A DNA stretch of 64,000 nt from Nemania diffusa (Eukaryota; Ascomycota; Sordariomycetes; Xylariales; Xylariaceae). Within the stretch, counting starts at the first letter, position 1; each line of letters opens with the position of its first letter. Under the pieces are notes generated by a model. It was not told the DNA's origin. It did not search any database and worked only from the letters and a program-made list of their open reading frames with translations. The DNA lies in assembly GCA_038501195.1 (NCBI GenBank), contig JBBPUQ010000009.1, forward strand, positions 2,666,001 to 2,730,000. The letters are read 5' to 3'. Position numbers and translations under genes: made by a program. This document shows positions 1 through 14,062 of this stretch, piece by piece.

Positions 1-55
1 CATAGATCAATAAAGAACGAGCATGTTGTCAGGCCCCGGCGGGATAGTTGCAATT

Positions 56-3000
56 TTAACAATGCTCGGCGTCAAAGTATATCTTTACCTCGACTTCATT
101 GCTCCAGCCAGAACTCAACCCCATCTCACCCCACGCTTTTTGGATATCAACAGCTAGCACATGACCATCTTTTTGGTCCACAGCAACAGTGTGCAGCGGT
201 ATCGGCAGGCCTTGAATAGTTATCATGAAATCGCGCTCGATCGACATCTGAGGAAGGTCGGATATATACAATCCTGAGAACTTGTTAGCAATGGTATAAC
301 GGCCATTGAAACATCCCCTGAGAGAGTAATCTGGTAACCTACCGAGCGTGCCAAGGGTCTTTAACCGTGTAACAGAAATGACCCGTCCAGTGGAGAGGAA
401 ATCGAAATGGTTCGCGATGATGGCAGCAGCGCCAGTCATCTTTCCAATGAGACCCAACGAGGCAGTGCTCATCTTACCGTTGGTTTCACTATCAAATTGG
501 GTGACAGGGTACGCGGTAAAGATGTCGTAACCGCCTACTTCCAATTTTACGGCTAGACAAGCCGTCTGTGACTCGTAGTCTATGACTGGACTAAGCCTGC
601 CACTAGTATGTGACCTTAGAATATACTTGGTTGCAGGCACAACGCCAGGGAAACAGTCAAGCGAGACCATGTCCGTCAATTCATGTGGTCGCGTGTTAAA
701 CACACCTAGAATAGGCGTCCCTATTGCAGCCTTGCCGTGATAACATCCAACTTTAAGAAGCGCACTATCAATCCCCAAAAGTCAGTTATTTCTATAAAAT
801 AATATTTTAGGAAGGCTCAGGCGTGTGCATCAGGAATAAGCCAATTAATTGCTACGAACAGGCATTAGAACTTCCAGAATACGTACTCTTCATCATAGCC
901 AGTGTAGGCGTCGATTGTTTTACCCACCACACTGGGTCGAAGAATCGTAGTCTTGCCACGAGTAGTTAAACCTGTCATCTGGTATATCAAGTCGAGATCA
1001 TGCTGTCCAGGTATATCTGTTATATAAATAGGCCCACCACTAACACATCGCGCAGCAGCGTGGTAGCCAGCGTTCTTATGTAAGGTTTGAAACATATCCC
1101 AGTCTGGTAAAACGTTCAAGTGCTGCGAGAAAAGTGTGTTATGCGCGTTTGCCCATATATGCCAGGGGTGCGATTCTGGCACGTCTGGAAAGTAATCATC
1201 TGAGTTCCGTACTGGGATGGTTGGCCTATTTTGTGGTAGCTGTTGTCGGAACAATATTTGTGGCACTTGTGACATGCATGAAATACTTTTGGCACCAAAG
1301 TGCCGAAGAGAAGCAGTCCAGGCGTCTAGGTAGGTATTCGTAAGCTCCCGGCGGCGTTCCGCTGAAGCCCAAGTGTCTAGCACAAATTGGCCATCTGTCT
1401 TGACTCCGTCTATGCCACACGAGAGCAGAAACCGATAGAAGTCATCATAGAATCTTCCGACGTCTGAGTTGGCGATCACGGTCATGGGCCCATCGATTTC
1501 CCAATCCTCACGACAAACTTGAACCGTCTGATATTGCTGGGCAATATCCCCATGTGGCGATATTCCTCCCCAATATCCAAGTAATGCGCTATCCAAAATT
1601 AGAATAAGTAATTTCCGAACAGTGAAGATCTTAGCTAGCTTTTAAGCCAGACCACAAGATCAAGGCCTACGAAACTAGGGGGGTAAAAGTCTTCGAAGCA
1701 CATACTGCCAAACAGCGACATGTTCAATACTGGGAAGCTTGTCGCAGATCTGAGAGACCGTATGCTTTAGTCCGTTAGGGAAAGCCTTAGGATCAGCTTC
1801 AAATTTCTTCCAGCCGAATGAATTGGAGTTGGGACCTTCAGAATCCACATCCTGCCAATTGTCGTCGATGATTAGATTACTGACGTTAATGTTGTTTTGC
1901 TTCAAGCCGTCTACTGCATTCAATAGTTTGTCTTCGGTTAGGTGCTGTCCAAGTGCATTCCAAGTACCTATTAGTTAAACCCCTGTGAGTAAACGTATAT
2001 GTTATCAGTCCGATAGTAATAGTGAGTACTTACAGTATCCCAAACCATCATACCAGTCCTGCATCCATTCGGGCCTGATATCATTCCTAAGAGCCGGAAG
2101 CTCTTGGGGAGGACCCTTGTGTGTGCTAGATAGAATGAGAGTTCGCGCATGGTACACAGCTGCAGCAATAGCACTCTCGCAGTTGTCACCCACAGCCGCT
2201 AGTAACATACCAGTTGAACTTGCATTCTCATCGTTGCGTAACTAGGCGACCCCGGTAAGCTAAGTTACTTGATACCGAGGGGGGTCCTTGTCACCTACAT
2301 GAACCATTACTGAGCTATGATTGGAGCTTCGGATAAGCGTTATGACATTATTTATGTTACTTGTACCTAAAAGAACAAGATGCTTCCCTTCAGGACTAAT
2401 GAAGGAGCATAGAAGAGCATCCTTGTCAATACTAAAATTAGACTTTCCATGTCTTGGGCCTAACCATGCAGTTGAGTGGCGGACCAAAGCGAGATAGCTG
2501 CGTCACATTAGCACAATCAGCTCCATAAATGAAAAGTCTCCAATGTGTCGCGTGCATAATCGACTTGAAATATCAGTCTGAATAATGTCAGGAAGCTCTA
2601 TCACGGTTTCGTTCAACACTTGTTGAAAGCCGTCTTTTAAATTGAACATGCGACGAGATAGCCTACCGTACGAAGCCGCCCCAGGGGATGCCCAGCTCAA
2701 CATCGGCATACGCTGATACGTCGTTTTTCGCCGGCGCGACAGCAGCTTCAATGGTCCATAGCTGTGTGCGAGGTGTCTGACTCGTCACAGATCTAACCTT
2801 GAGCTCGGGATTTAACCCTCGAATTATGTTGGAAAGGTCGTCCGTCAGTGGACATTGGCCTTCCCCGTTCAAAATTATGAATCCGTCATCAACGCCTAAC
2901 CCATCTCTAGCCCAAATCCAGGGCTGGGTTGGGCTAGAGCGGTACTTGAGAGTGAAACGTAGAGAAGATATCACAGGCAGCGCAGCGCTGTAAATAGTAC

Positions 3001-3232
3001 TTGTGTGATTTAAGTTGTCTAGCCGTAGTAATGTGGGAGATTCTGTACTTGGGGTCGGTAGTAATATCGTCTCCTCCCAGGGCTGTTCGCCAGAAGAGTG
3101 CCAGAGACACACTTCCCATGGCTCCTCAACATCGTGATCGGCAGCTTCAAGGACCACTGAGAAAGAGATGACTCGGGTCTTGACTTGAGAAACCCGCCCC
3201 AGTGGTGGGAAGGTGTAGAGTCTCGGTCTCAT
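56..3232 (-). CDS. GH36-type raffinose synthase / alkaline alpha-galactosidase-like (Sip1) protein
   Basis: Six-exon gene, exons 3232-2667, 2497-2299, 2241-2034, 1967-1706, 1588-887 and 764-56, totalling 2646 nt (881 residues), close to the usual size of the Sip1/raffinose-synthase branch of glycoside hydrolase family 36. The first 320 residues form the beta-rich N-terminal part. The barrel follows, with IDDNWQ at about residues 358-363, GYWGG at 416-420 and GVKTDGQ at 473-479; by family analogy the Asp in KTD (477) is the nucleophile. Every junction keeps phase and rebuilds family-like text, for example VWHALLGYWGG across intron 4 and VHLRNDENASS across the 57-nt intron 2. Members cleave or transfer alpha-1,6-galactosyl groups of raffinose-type sugars; the exact substrate is not readable here. 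No signal peptide is evident, so a cytosolic enzyme is likely. Start chosen at the first Met of a family-typical MRPRLYTFPPLG N-terminus. Confidence 0.88.
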
Positions 3233-3824
3233 TATTTGCTCTCAGATATAAGTCTCATTCAATCAGACTTCATCGACTCGATAACCCAGGCAATCAATAG
3301 CTCAAGAAGAAAGGACCCTATACCATCATATAAAATAGAGACCGAGGGGGAATGTGCATAAGAATGTTACAAGTTTCAGGGGTATTATGCATATGATGAT
3401 ATCGTAACTTTAGACAGTAACTATACGCAGTGACTAAGGAAGTTTAGGTAGGTAGTGCATATTTGACGTCCGAGAGGGGGATAGGTAGCACTTGGGCATC
3501 TATCTCCGCGGTTATAGCTGGTGGGGCCTTTTTAAATCTGGTGAGATAGGCTGGCTTCGAAAATGGTCTATTATGGTTGGTCCGAGCTCCCGGGGATCGG
3601 GAGAACGCGGCCAATCAAAACGTGATTATTCGGTTTTGGGGGCTTGACAGGCGGTGGCGCCACATAAAATATCAGCATTAGCCACATAACCCGGGCATGT
3701 CAATTCAGACCAACCAAAATTTGAGCTTTCCGGGGCCGAAGCCGACTCGACTCTGCTCACGATTTCCATCAAACCGCTCAACCCTCCTCATCACCTCCGA
3801 CCTCCACCCTCCCAGCGCACCACA
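3233..3824. promoter_or_regulatory. Divergent intergenic region with CCAAT box, between GH36 and MPP-beta genes
   Basis: The two genes diverge from this 592-bp gap, so it should hold both promoters. A CCAAT motif lies at 3611-3615, about 210 bp before the MPP start codon, and the stretch just before that codon (about 3765-3820) is pyrimidine-rich, as in many fungal leaders. The GH36-proximal half is A+T-richer, with a TATAAAA at 3328-3334. Function is inferred from position only. Confidence 0.4.
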
Positions 3825-5482
3825 ATGGCGTCCAGGAGACTCGCCCTGAACCTTGGCCAGGTGCGCAGCCGTGCTGCTAGCCCTCTAGTCCGCCCATTTA
3901 AAAGAGGGTTTGCTACCCCGGTATCAAGCCCTGCGAGTGCGAAGACTCAGACCACAACACTTAAGAACGGCCTCACGGTAAGCCTCCACAGGCGCCAATT
4001 GGTTTGTGCGCTGCCGTTTTATTATGGATGCTGACAGCTCCATTCAAGGTTGCCACCGAATACTCCCCCTGGGCGCAGACGTCGACCGTCGGAGTTTGGA
4101 TTGATGCCGGTTCGAGAGCCGAGACCACCGAGACCAATGGCACCGCACACTTCCTTGAGCATCTTGCCTTCAAGGTACAATTTCCAGGTTCTTGCGACAC
4201 CAATCCAGTCGACTGATGGCTTTACAGGGCACAAACAAGCGGACGCAACAGCAAATAGAGCTCGAGATTGAGAACATGGGCGGTCATTTGAACGCTTATA
4301 CCTCGGTGCGTAGAATAACAACTCAACGACAACTCCCAGCTAGTACTAACCTCCAACAAGCGCGAGAGCACCGTCTACTTCTCGCGGGCATTCAACTCCG
4401 ATGTCCCCCAGTCCGTAGACATCCTAGCCGATATCCTTCAACACTCCAAGCTAGAGCCCACAGCCATCGAGCGCGAGCGCGACGTCATCCTCCGCGAGTC
4501 CGAGGAGGTTGAGAAACAACTCGACGAGGTTGTATTTGACCACCTACACGCTACCGCTTTCCAACACCAACCTCTTGGCCGCACAATCCTTGGACCCCGG
4601 GAGAACATCCGTGACATCACCCGAACCGAGCTATCCAACTACATCAAGACCAACTATACAGCCGATCGCATGGTTTTGGTTGGAGCTGGCGGCATCCCCC
4701 ACGAAAAACTAGTCGAGCTAGCCGAGAAGAACTTTGCCGGTCTACCTACAACTTCACCACACAATGAAGCGTACCTCCTCTCGAAGAAGAAGCCTACTTT
4801 CATCGGTTCTGAGGTCCGCATTCGCGACGATACCATCCCCTCCGCTCATATCGCACTTGCTGTAGAAGGTGTTAGCTGGAACGATGAGGACTATTTCACT
4901 GCCTTGGTCACCCAGGCCATTGTTGGCAACTACGACAAGGCTATGGGCAGCGCTCCTCATCAGGGTAGCAAGCTCGCCGCTTTTGTTCACCAAAACGATC
5001 TCGCTAACAGCTTTATGAGCTTTTCTACAAGCTATAGTGATACTGGGTAAGATTCAATCATTCTGGTTTACTATCCTTGTGCTAATTTCCCTAGTCTTTG
5101 GGGTATCTACATGGTTTCCGATAAGCTTAGCTCACTCGACGACCTAGTCCACTTCGCCCAGCGTGAGTGGTCACGACTTTCGGATAGTGTAACCCAGTCC
5201 GAGGTCGAACGGGCCAAGGCTCAACTCAAGGCCTCCATCCTCCTATCCCTTGACAGTACCTCTGCTGTCGCCGAAGATATTGGACGTCAGCTCATCACCA
5301 CTGGCCGTCGGATGAACCCCGCCGAAATCGAGCGTACCATCGATAGTGTTACAGAAAAGGACGTAATGGCTTTCGCGAACCGAAAGCTATGGGATCAGGA
5401 TATCGCTATCAGTGCCGTCGGCAGCGTCGAGGGCATGCTAGATTACCAGAGAATTAGAAACAACATGAGCAGGAACTTCTAG
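3825..5482 (+). CDS. Mitochondrial processing peptidase beta subunit (M16 metallopeptidase)
   Basis: Five exons: 3825-3977, 4049-4174, 4228-4305, 4361-5046 and 5095-5482, giving 476 residues, the normal length for beta-MPP. Residues 1 to about 35 are Arg/Ser/Ala-rich and lack acidic residues, fitting a matrix-targeting presequence. The inverted zinc motif H85-F-L-E-H89 (HxxEH) is intact, and E165 lies 76 residues after H89, the spacing of the third zinc ligand in the family. Together with alpha-MPP it removes presequences from proteins imported into the matrix; in some fungi the same polypeptide is also core protein 1 of complex III. Junctions rebuild NGLTVATEY, LAFKGTNKR and NAYTSREST. The third intron has a perfect TACTAAC branch site near 4344. 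A housekeeping gene with no visible damage. Confidence 0.96.
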
Positions 5483-6286
5483 TTGAGGGCGTGGCTAACG
5501 GCGTCAGCGGTGACAAAAACCGGGCATAGAGTGTATCAGTTACTGCGGTCCCGTACATTGTTAGTTGTATCATAGAAGATTTTCCATCTGTTACAGCATG
5601 TGCCTAATTTACGCGTCTATTTAGCTACGCTTGTGCTCCCAGGCCTCCTACCTAGGGCACTTGGCATGTATCGGCGCGTCTTTGATTATGCACGTCCTAT
5701 CACATTACACGACTATTAGCGAAGTATATATAGGCTTAGGCGAATCGCCTATTATCATATCCTTAGAACTAGATAGGGCTAGAAAAAAACCCCATTTTCA
5801 AGCAGTCACTCGTCTCGTATATAACGAGAAATCCAATACTATTATAACTTTAGACAGTTTCGGATTGTTGTATTATCTATATCCTCACGAGTGCCCAGGT
5901 ATCGCATCGATCTCGTAGACGTTACCCGATAGTTAGAAGGCAAATCTTGGGAAATCAAAGCAGTAAATTCTACGATTATTATGTATGCTCAAAGTAAACT
6001 AAATGAACGCAGTATCCCACTCATCTAAAATGCACTCCCAGTCTCCCTCCCTATGGCACTATCATGGCGCGGCTCGCTAGGCTTGCCCAGCTAGTATGCA
6101 CCGCTATAATAACGTCGATCTATGATCCATATATTCATCAGATGTGTTCAGAATTGCGGAAAAGTAGGATAGGAGGTAAGTAGGTAGATAGGGTAAATCG
6201 GGGAAGTAGGGTAGTCAAAGTTTGCGTTCCATGAGCCCTGCATAACGTCGCAATCTCATGTAGCGCAGCCCCAAAGTCACCGAAGT
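5483..6286. other. Intergenic region between convergent genes
   Basis: About 800 bp between the 3' ends of the MPP-beta gene (plus) and the SET gene (minus); it should contain both 3' UTRs. A 95-codon open frame at 5631-5918 has no recognisable domain and no gene-like surroundings. I see nothing else to annotate. Confidence 0.5.
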
Positions 6287-7904
6287 TTACTGCCACTCCC
6301 AGGCGCCATCAGTTACGGGCAATGAGTTCACAGCCTTGCAGTCGGCCTCGGAGATGCCCGCGCAGCCGCCACACGCGCACCGGAAGCCCCAGGTCGCATA
6401 CAGGTGTTGCGGGTCGCTGCCATAGCGTATGAAGAGCTCGCTCCCCGCGGGGATCTTGGTCTTAGTCATGAATACCATGCACTTCTTGGCGCCGTCATAA
6501 GCGTAGTCGACGTTGTTACGGTGATTACATGCGTGGTTGAACCGCGACGAGACAAGGAACACGGAACTTCCGGAGGAGACGTAGAATCTGTGGGGTGGGA
6601 GAAGGGTCAGCGTTTTAGACAAACTTAATAGCGCTGCTACTGATGAGAAGTTCTCGAGGTTATGATATAGTATCGCGATACTACATGTTGCTCGAATACG
6701 TACCTGTTTGTGCGCCAGATAGCTGCACTAATGTCTTCCGAATCAATACGCTTGTGGCCGTATAGATTGTAATACGCTTTTCTCTGCTCCTCTGTGAGAG
6801 AATCGAGTTTCTTATAGAGGTCGAAGGCGTTTGCGCTGAATAGCTCCCGCTCCAGGAGGATAGGGGTGTACGGTTCAAGGTCACAGACAGCGAATGCTCC
6901 ATATCCTGAGACCGGTGACTTCTTGATCTCCAAGAATCCATTGTTGAAGGCCTCTTTTAAGCCATACGTATATGTGAGTAAATAGTAGCAAAACAATGGA
7001 TCCTAAAGAACAGCTTTACTTACCGAGATCTGAAGCAAGCTTAGGCTGGAGGCCGTCGTTATTGAGAATGGCGAGCTTAGAGCTAGAGAGGTTGATAATT
7101 CCCAACGACGTGCGAACCTTGCCTTCTTCTATTGACTTGTCGATCCTGCAAGCCAGAGCGTCTCAGTTTCCGTCATAGTCAGCGGTGTCAAGAGATGACT
7201 TACTCTAATTCAATGCGATAGTGTCGCTTTCCTTCAATATCGGGCAGTCTCTCAACATAACCTAGCCTAGTAAGCCGGTCCTCAAACTTGGTCTTCCTAC
7301 TCGTGTCTATAACAACGCTTATTAAAATAAATTCGTAGTTAATATCGTTCAGAAGAGCGCTTACCTAAGTAGATAGTCTCATCGTCACTGCGCTCTCCAT
7401 CTGATCCAGAGTCTTGAGTAAGTAAGAAGTCAGCCCTGAGTATTGCCGTAAATGTGTTATTCGCCAACAAAGAAGCCAACTTACCATAAGGCCCTCTATG
7501 AACATTTTTCATCGATATAGAGTCCTCCGGCATAATTTCTCCGCTACCATCATCGAAAATTGAGCCGACGAAAGATCCATTAGCCTCATAGACAAAACTC
7601 TCCCCGTCGCAGTCTGTAAAGCGCGCTTCGCTGTCCACGTCGCCGGGCACACTGGTATCAATCTGCAAAGCAGCAAGTGGGCCACACACAGATCGGCGGA
7701 CCTTCTGCTAATAAGTCTTTTCTTCAGCGGCAAAATCTCTCAACGCAGAAAAGGCAAGGGTAGACTAACATCGGTATATAGGCTACTGAGGGTCGATAGG
7801 CGGTCAATATCGCTCCCAGCAGAATTGGTGGTTCCGTCGCTACTTGAATCGCTAGCAGACGACCCGTTATTAGAGACTGCGACGCTAAAATTACTACCTG
7901 CCAT
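6287..7904 (-). CDS. SET domain-containing protein
   Basis: Seven exons assembled in phase: 7904-7770, 7704-7485, 7412-7365, 7306-7204, 7145-7024, 6953-6704 and 6587-6287 (1179 nt, 392 residues). The first 45 residues are Ser/Asn-rich and probably disordered. The SET fold starts near residue 217 (KKSPVSGYGAFAV), is interrupted by a helical insert (FDLYKKLDSLTEEQRK), and resumes with RFNHACNHRNN at 308-318, the S-adenosylmethionine-binding NH.C region, and ELFIRYG at 343-349. A post-SET-like cluster, CACGGC (363-368), follows and could bind zinc with C313. Such proteins methylate lysines of histones or other proteins; the target cannot be read from sequence. The start codon opens the only in-frame exon upstream of a GTTAGT donor. 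Many small exons make individual junctions less certain than the domain call. Confidence 0.82.
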
Positions 7905-9116
7905 GTAGGGCAATCTTGAGGTAGCAACGTAAAGGTGAGGTAGTAGGATATCTCGTTCTTGAAATTTCGGGAGGGAGCAGTTGCAGCTGATAGATCTATG
8001 CAGTTTAAATCTACTGATAAGGATACGGGACCTTGAATATGGAAAGGGCCCTTACTAAAACCTGTAGATGATAATTAAGTATGTTGTCAGCGTTATACGT
8101 AAAATGTCGCCTTTAGCAATACCGTCTAGGACATCGATGCTATGTTAACGATATGATATAACGTGTTGAAGATTGGATGAGAGAGGAAGGAATGGTGTGA
8201 ATATAATATTTGCAAGGAACACCATATAACTCCGAGATTTAGGCAGATCCAGTCAAATGTTGTCCCCTGCTATCTTAGCAAAGATTGAAGTTTGCCACCT
8301 ACCTTTTCCTTGAAGTGTTGATAATATGCAGGTTTGATCAATAAATAATGTTTCAGGGGCGTATACCGTGAGCAGAGTGTAAGATAGGAAGAGGTTACCC
8401 GATGAGATCAACAGATCTCCCTCCGTAGTGTTTGTTGATTGCGCAATGGCCGGATTGTTTGAAGAGTCTGCTTACTTATATGCCAAATTAAAAAGAGAGC
8501 TTGGTGCAAGGCCCTTCCCCTGAAGGGTAGGCACCCAGCTAACTTCCTAAACCACCTCCTGGTTTTCCTTGATGTAAAGGATTTAGTATTAGATTGACTT
8601 AATCGGCTCAGATATCGGCCTCTTAACGAACGTATAAGGTAGTTTATGCTAATTAAACTGTCAACTTAGACAGCATTTCAGCAGCTTATAGGGCTGTTAA
8701 TACCATTATTAGTTTAATATCAAAGCTGATCAGTTGGTTTCTTAGCTGCGATATGCATATGTAGGCTAACACTTGGTCGTCGGATTGAAATTTTGGTCCT
8801 TTTTTTTTATATAAATATAGTGAGGGAGGGAAAGCAGCGCCATTGACGCCTACCAGGCGCTTAGTAGCAAGTACGCGTATTAGGGATTAAAGGACTGGTG
8901 GTGCAGGTGTAGAAAGTAGGCACGGCCGGTCACTTAACCTACGGCATTACATTACAGAGGCCCAGTAGCTCTATCCACTTCATTCTACTATGACCAAAAA
9001 TTAATAGTATTCTATCTATACTTGTTATAAATAGTCGCTTACGCTGCCAGCAGAGATCGGTCAAGATACTTTAGATATTCGCACTCCGCGTAATAATCAC
9101 GAGCATATTTTGTACC
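7905..9116. other. Upstream region of the SET gene up to the transposon border
   Basis: About 1.2 kb without a supportable gene. The proximal part presumably holds the SET promoter. A+T content rises towards 9.1 kb but mixed sequence persists right up to the LTR border. The last five bases, GTACC (9112-9116), are the left target-site duplication of the outer LTR element. Confidence 0.5.
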
Positions 9117-9424
9117 TGTTGAACCAATGACCTGACAGGACCTGTAAATACGCACTTAGTGCGTACAACCAAGACCTAGACCAGGACCCTTATCAAGTAA
9201 CCGAATAAATAAGGAATACAAAGGCCCACTGGGATCTACAGAACCCACAGGTCCCATGCACACACACATATAAATAACCTACATACGACCCTTTTGGTTG
9301 TACTTTTTTTTATAGAACACATATATAAATTAATACAAAACTTTAAAACTTAAAAACAAACTTTAGACTTTATAAATTACTTTGAATTTTTTTATATATA
9401 TATATATAAAAAGTTTTACTAATA
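9117..9424 (+). repeat. 5' LTR of the outer Copia element
   Basis: 308 bp, beginning TGTTGAACCAATGAC and ending GTTTTACTAATA. It is the reverse complement of the inner element's LTRs. The outer part (9117 to about 9310) keeps normal composition and matches the inner LTRs well. The inner part (about 9310-9424) has the C-to-T and G-to-A changes seen in the element's body. Confidence 0.92.
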
Positions 9425-12400
9425 CTAATTAGTAATTATAAAATATAATTATAAATTAATAAAATAAAAAAGCAAAAATTAGCTATTATTAAAAATAGCT
9501 TTTATATTTTATTCTTTTTTTTTTTATATAAAAAATAAACTATTATTTATATTAATTAGCTAAAAATATATTAAATTAATTATTAAATAAAAAAAACTTA
9601 ACTATTATAAAATTAAAATTAATTTTATATAATAGTTTAATTATTTTTATATAAAAATTAATAAAACTATAAACTATTTTATATATTTATTTTTTTAACT
9701 ATTTTATTTATTTTATTTTTTTTATTTTATTATTTTTTATAACTATATTAATATTTATAATAAAAATAATTATAATAGTTATAGCTATAATAGCTAAATA
9801 AACTTAAAATAACAAATTAGCAACTTTATATAATAAAAACAAATTTATATATAAAAATATAGCTAAAAATAGTAATATTTAAATAAATATTTAAAAAAAA
9901 TAAATCAATTTTAAATATTAAAATATAATTATTAATTTTAATTAATTTATTAAATTTTTATAATTAATAATATATTTTATAAAATATTTATAAAACTATA
10001 TATAATTAAAAATTAAAAATAAATAGCTTATATAAATATTTATAATAAATTTTAATAATTAAATAAAACTAATATTAATAAATATTAATTATATATTTTA
10101 AAAAAAATTTATTATTATTATTAAAAATAACAAAAACATTAAAATATATAAAAAATTATTTAAAAATAAACTTTTATATATTATTAAAAAATATATAAAT
10201 AAAAACAATAAAAACTTAAATAATAATATATTTATATAAATAACTTTAGTATTTATATTAACAAATTTATTAAAACTTTTAGTTATATAAATAAATTATT
10301 TAATATTATAACCGGTTATATTAAAGTTAATAATATTAATATATATTTTAATATTTAATATAAATAATTAAATATTTAGTTTTTTTATATAAATAAAAAT
10401 TTAAAAATTTATATTTACTTTTAAAATTTTTACTATATATAAAAATTAATTATATAAACTTTTTTTTATTTAAATTATTTATAATAATTTAATTAAAATA
10501 ATTTAATTTATTATATTTATTAAAATATAGCAATTTAATTAAAACTATAACAATAAATTATATAATATATTATATAACAAAGTTTAAATTTTTATTTTGA
10601 TATATTATCGACTTAAAATTATTAAAAAATAATATTATATAATATTTTTTTTTATATTAAAAAAAAAAACTAAACAATATTATTTTAATTATATTAATTT
10701 AATATATAAATAAAACAAAATTTATATAATATTTAATAATTATTTTAATATAATAATTAATTATAATTAATATTAAATTAATTAAATTATTATTACTTTT
10801 ATATAAATAAAATAAAACAATTTAATAAAAACAATATTTAAAATATTAAAAACTATAATTAATAAATTTTAATTTATATAATATATTTTAAAATTTAATT
10901 ATTATAAAAAAATATTATTTTATATAACAGTTATATAAATATATTTTAATATATTTAAATTTAAATTTATTTTAATTAATTAAAAATTTATATATAAAAT
11001 TTTATTTTTTAATTTATAAATAATATTATAAGTTTTTTTTAATTAAAAAATAAATTATTATTATATAATAAATATTTATTTTATTAATAAATAATATAAT
11101 ATTAAATATTTAAAACAATTATATAATTATAGCTTTAAAAAAAACTTTTATTAAAAATTATAATAATTATATAATAAAAATAATAAAAATAACAAAAAAT
11201 ATTTTATTTATAAAAAATTTAATTATTAATTTATTAATTATAATTAATAAAAAAAGTTAAAAATAAAAAAAACAATATTTTATTATATATAATATTTTAA
11301 AATAAAAAGTTTTATTATATAAAAAATATAATATATTTATATTAAACTATAAAAATAATAAAAACTTTTTATATAATAATAAATTTAATAATAACTTAAA
11401 TTTTAAAACTAAAAATAAAACAATTTAATTTTTAATAAATTTAATATATTTTTATTATATAATAAAAAAAAACATATATATTTAAAACTAAATATTAATA
11501 TTAAATAATTTTTATTTAAATAATTAATATAATATAAAATATTAAAATATTTTATAAAATATTAATATAATTAAAATTTTAACTATTAAAAACATTTAAA
11601 TTAAAACTTTTATATAAAAAAACTTTTTTATATAAATAAATTAAACTTTAAATAATATAATAATTTAATTTAATAATATTAAAAGTTTTAAAATTATAAA
11701 TATTATAATAATTTTAATATTAATTAAACTAATTAAATTTTATATTTTAAATATATTAATTTTATTTTTATTATTATTATAAAATATAAATTAATTATAT
11801 ATTTATTTTAATAATATATAAAATATAATTATATAATAAAATAATATAACAATATTAATTATATAAAAATAAAAATATTTGTTTTTTAATATTAGCTAAT
11901 TAAAAACTATAGATTATTTTATAAAATAAAAGTTTTAAAAATTATATTATTGCTTTAAATATTTTTATATAAAAAAATTTATAAAGTTATTATAAAAAAC
12001 TAAATATAATAATATTAATATTTTAATATTTTAAAAAATCAAAAAATTTTACTATTATTATTAATTATATAATTAAGCTTTAAAAAAATTTAAATTTTTA
12101 TTAAAAAATAAACATAATTTTAATTATAAAATTATTATTAATATTATATAAATTAATAAATAATTAATTTTATATATAATTAATATAAATATTTTATTTT
12201 AAACAATTAAATTTTTAAAGTTTTTAAATATATATAATATTTAAAATATATTATATTAATATTAAATTTTAATATATTAAAAACTATTTAATTATATTAT
12301 ATATAATTTTAATATAAATTTTTTATTTAAAAAATTTTATAATAATATATAATTAATTAAAACTTTATATAAAAAAATATTTATTAAAATATATTAAACT

Positions 12401-13606
12401 ATTAAAAAAGTTAAATAAATATATATATTATTTTATTATATATTTAATATTTTATATAAAAAAATTAATTATTATATAAATAAAAAAATAATATTATAAA
12501 TAGTTATAAAAATTTTAAATAATATAACTAAATTAAACAGTTTTATATTTATTTTATTAATTTTTAAAACTTATTTTAAAATTAATAGTAATTTATTTTT
12601 TTTATTAAAAATTATTTAAAAAATAAAAGCTATATAAAAAACTATAAAAATATTAAAAAATATTTATATAAAAATTAATATTAATTAAATTATATAAACT
12701 AAAAATAAACTAATATTATTATATAAAATATTTTTTTTATTTTTTTAAAATAAAATTATAATATAAAAAAAATATAAAAACTAAATAAAACTATATAAAA
12801 TTTTTATAATTAAAAATTAAAATATTATAGTTAATATAATAAATAAATTAACTAAGTTTTATTATATATAAATTAAATTATATTATTAATAAAAAAATAT
12901 ATTTAATTTATTATATAAAAAAAATAACTTTTTATATAATTTTTTTTAAATTATTAAATAATTATAGCTTTAATATAAAAATAAATTAAAAAAGTTATTT
13001 ATATTTATTAATAATTAATATTTTATATTAAAAAAAATTAATAATTATATTTTAATTATATAATTAAAATAAAACAATATAATTATTATATTTAATATAT
13101 TTTTTAAACAATTAAATATAATTAAAATAAATATATTAATAATTTAAAATATATTTTAATTTATATAATATAATTTAAATTAATATAATTAAATAAAAAA
13201 TTTTTAAATTAAATTTATATAAAAAATCAAAAATAAAATAACTAAGTTATATAAAAAATTTAAATTAATTATATAAAATTATAAAAATAATAATAAAATT
13301 TAAATTTTTATATAAATATTAACAATTTAATATATAAATTAACAATTTATTATAACTTTAAAACTTTTATTAATTTAAAACTACAATATATATATAAAGC
13401 TATAAAATATTTTTTAAATATATATATAATTATATAACAAATTAAACCGAAAAATTTATATTTATTTATTAAAAAAATTAAAAAAACAAATATTTTATAA
13501 ATATTATATTTTAAATTATATAATTATTATATAAATTAACTAAATTAAAATTACATTAATATAAAATTTATTATAAATATTATTATTAAAAATTAAATAT
13601 AAAAAT
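9425..13606 (+). pseudogene. RIP-erased interior of the outer Copia element, left part
   Basis: About 4.2 kb of near-pure A+T sequence where the first three quarters of a plus-strand gag-pol frame should lie. Stop codons fill all six frames, so no domain can be recovered. It ends with AAAAT (13602-13606), the left target-site duplication of the nested copy. Confidence 0.75.
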
Positions 13607-13914
13607 TGTTAGTAGAACTTTTTGTACGTACGTATACAAGAGGATTCGGAGTAATCTGTGGGGTTTAGGGTCTGTTTCTAGGTTTTAAAGTTCTGTATTA
13701 ATTCGTGTATATATTCTACAAAAGGAAATATGACCAAAAGGGTCGTACGCAAGTTATTTATATGTGTGTATGCATGGGACCTGTGGGTTCTGTGGATCTT
13801 AGTGGGTCCTTGTATTCTTTATTTATTCGGTTACTTGATAAAGGTCTTAGTTCAAGTTCTAGTTGTACGTACTTAATACATACGTACAGGTTTTATCAGG
13901 TTATTAGTTCAACA
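13607..13914 (-). repeat. 3' LTR of the inner Copia element (element sense is minus)
   Basis: 308 bp running from TGTTAGTAGAAC to GTTCAACA on the plus strand. It is immediately preceded by AAAAT. It aligns without length change to the LTR at 19210-19517. Confidence 0.93.
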
Positions 13915-14062
13915 CTAAAGATTTTTTCTTTTATGCAGTAACTTCAGTTCCAATGTTAACTAATTTTTTGTTATTTTTTTTGCTGTTTAATTAATTTACA
14001 TATGTTTTTATTTATACAACTAGCTTATTTGTACTAACTAGCTTTTCTAGTGTTTAGTTAAG

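Noticed and set aside
2242..2298. Two in-frame stops in the GH36 gene suggesting a pseudogene
   Set aside because: They fall inside a 57-nt phase-0 intron (GTAGGT donor, CTAG acceptor) whose removal gives family-typical VHLRNDENASSTG.
2503..2751. Apparent frameshift in the GH36 gene, with a second frame reading FNLKDGFQQVLNE
   Set aside because: A GTAGGC donor at 2666 and CAG acceptor at 2498 join GGFVR to YLALVRHSTAW in phase, so the second frame is intronic and the gene is intact.
5631..5918. 95-codon open frame downstream of MPP-beta
   Set aside because: No domain, no gene-like context, lies between two 3' ends; probably chance.
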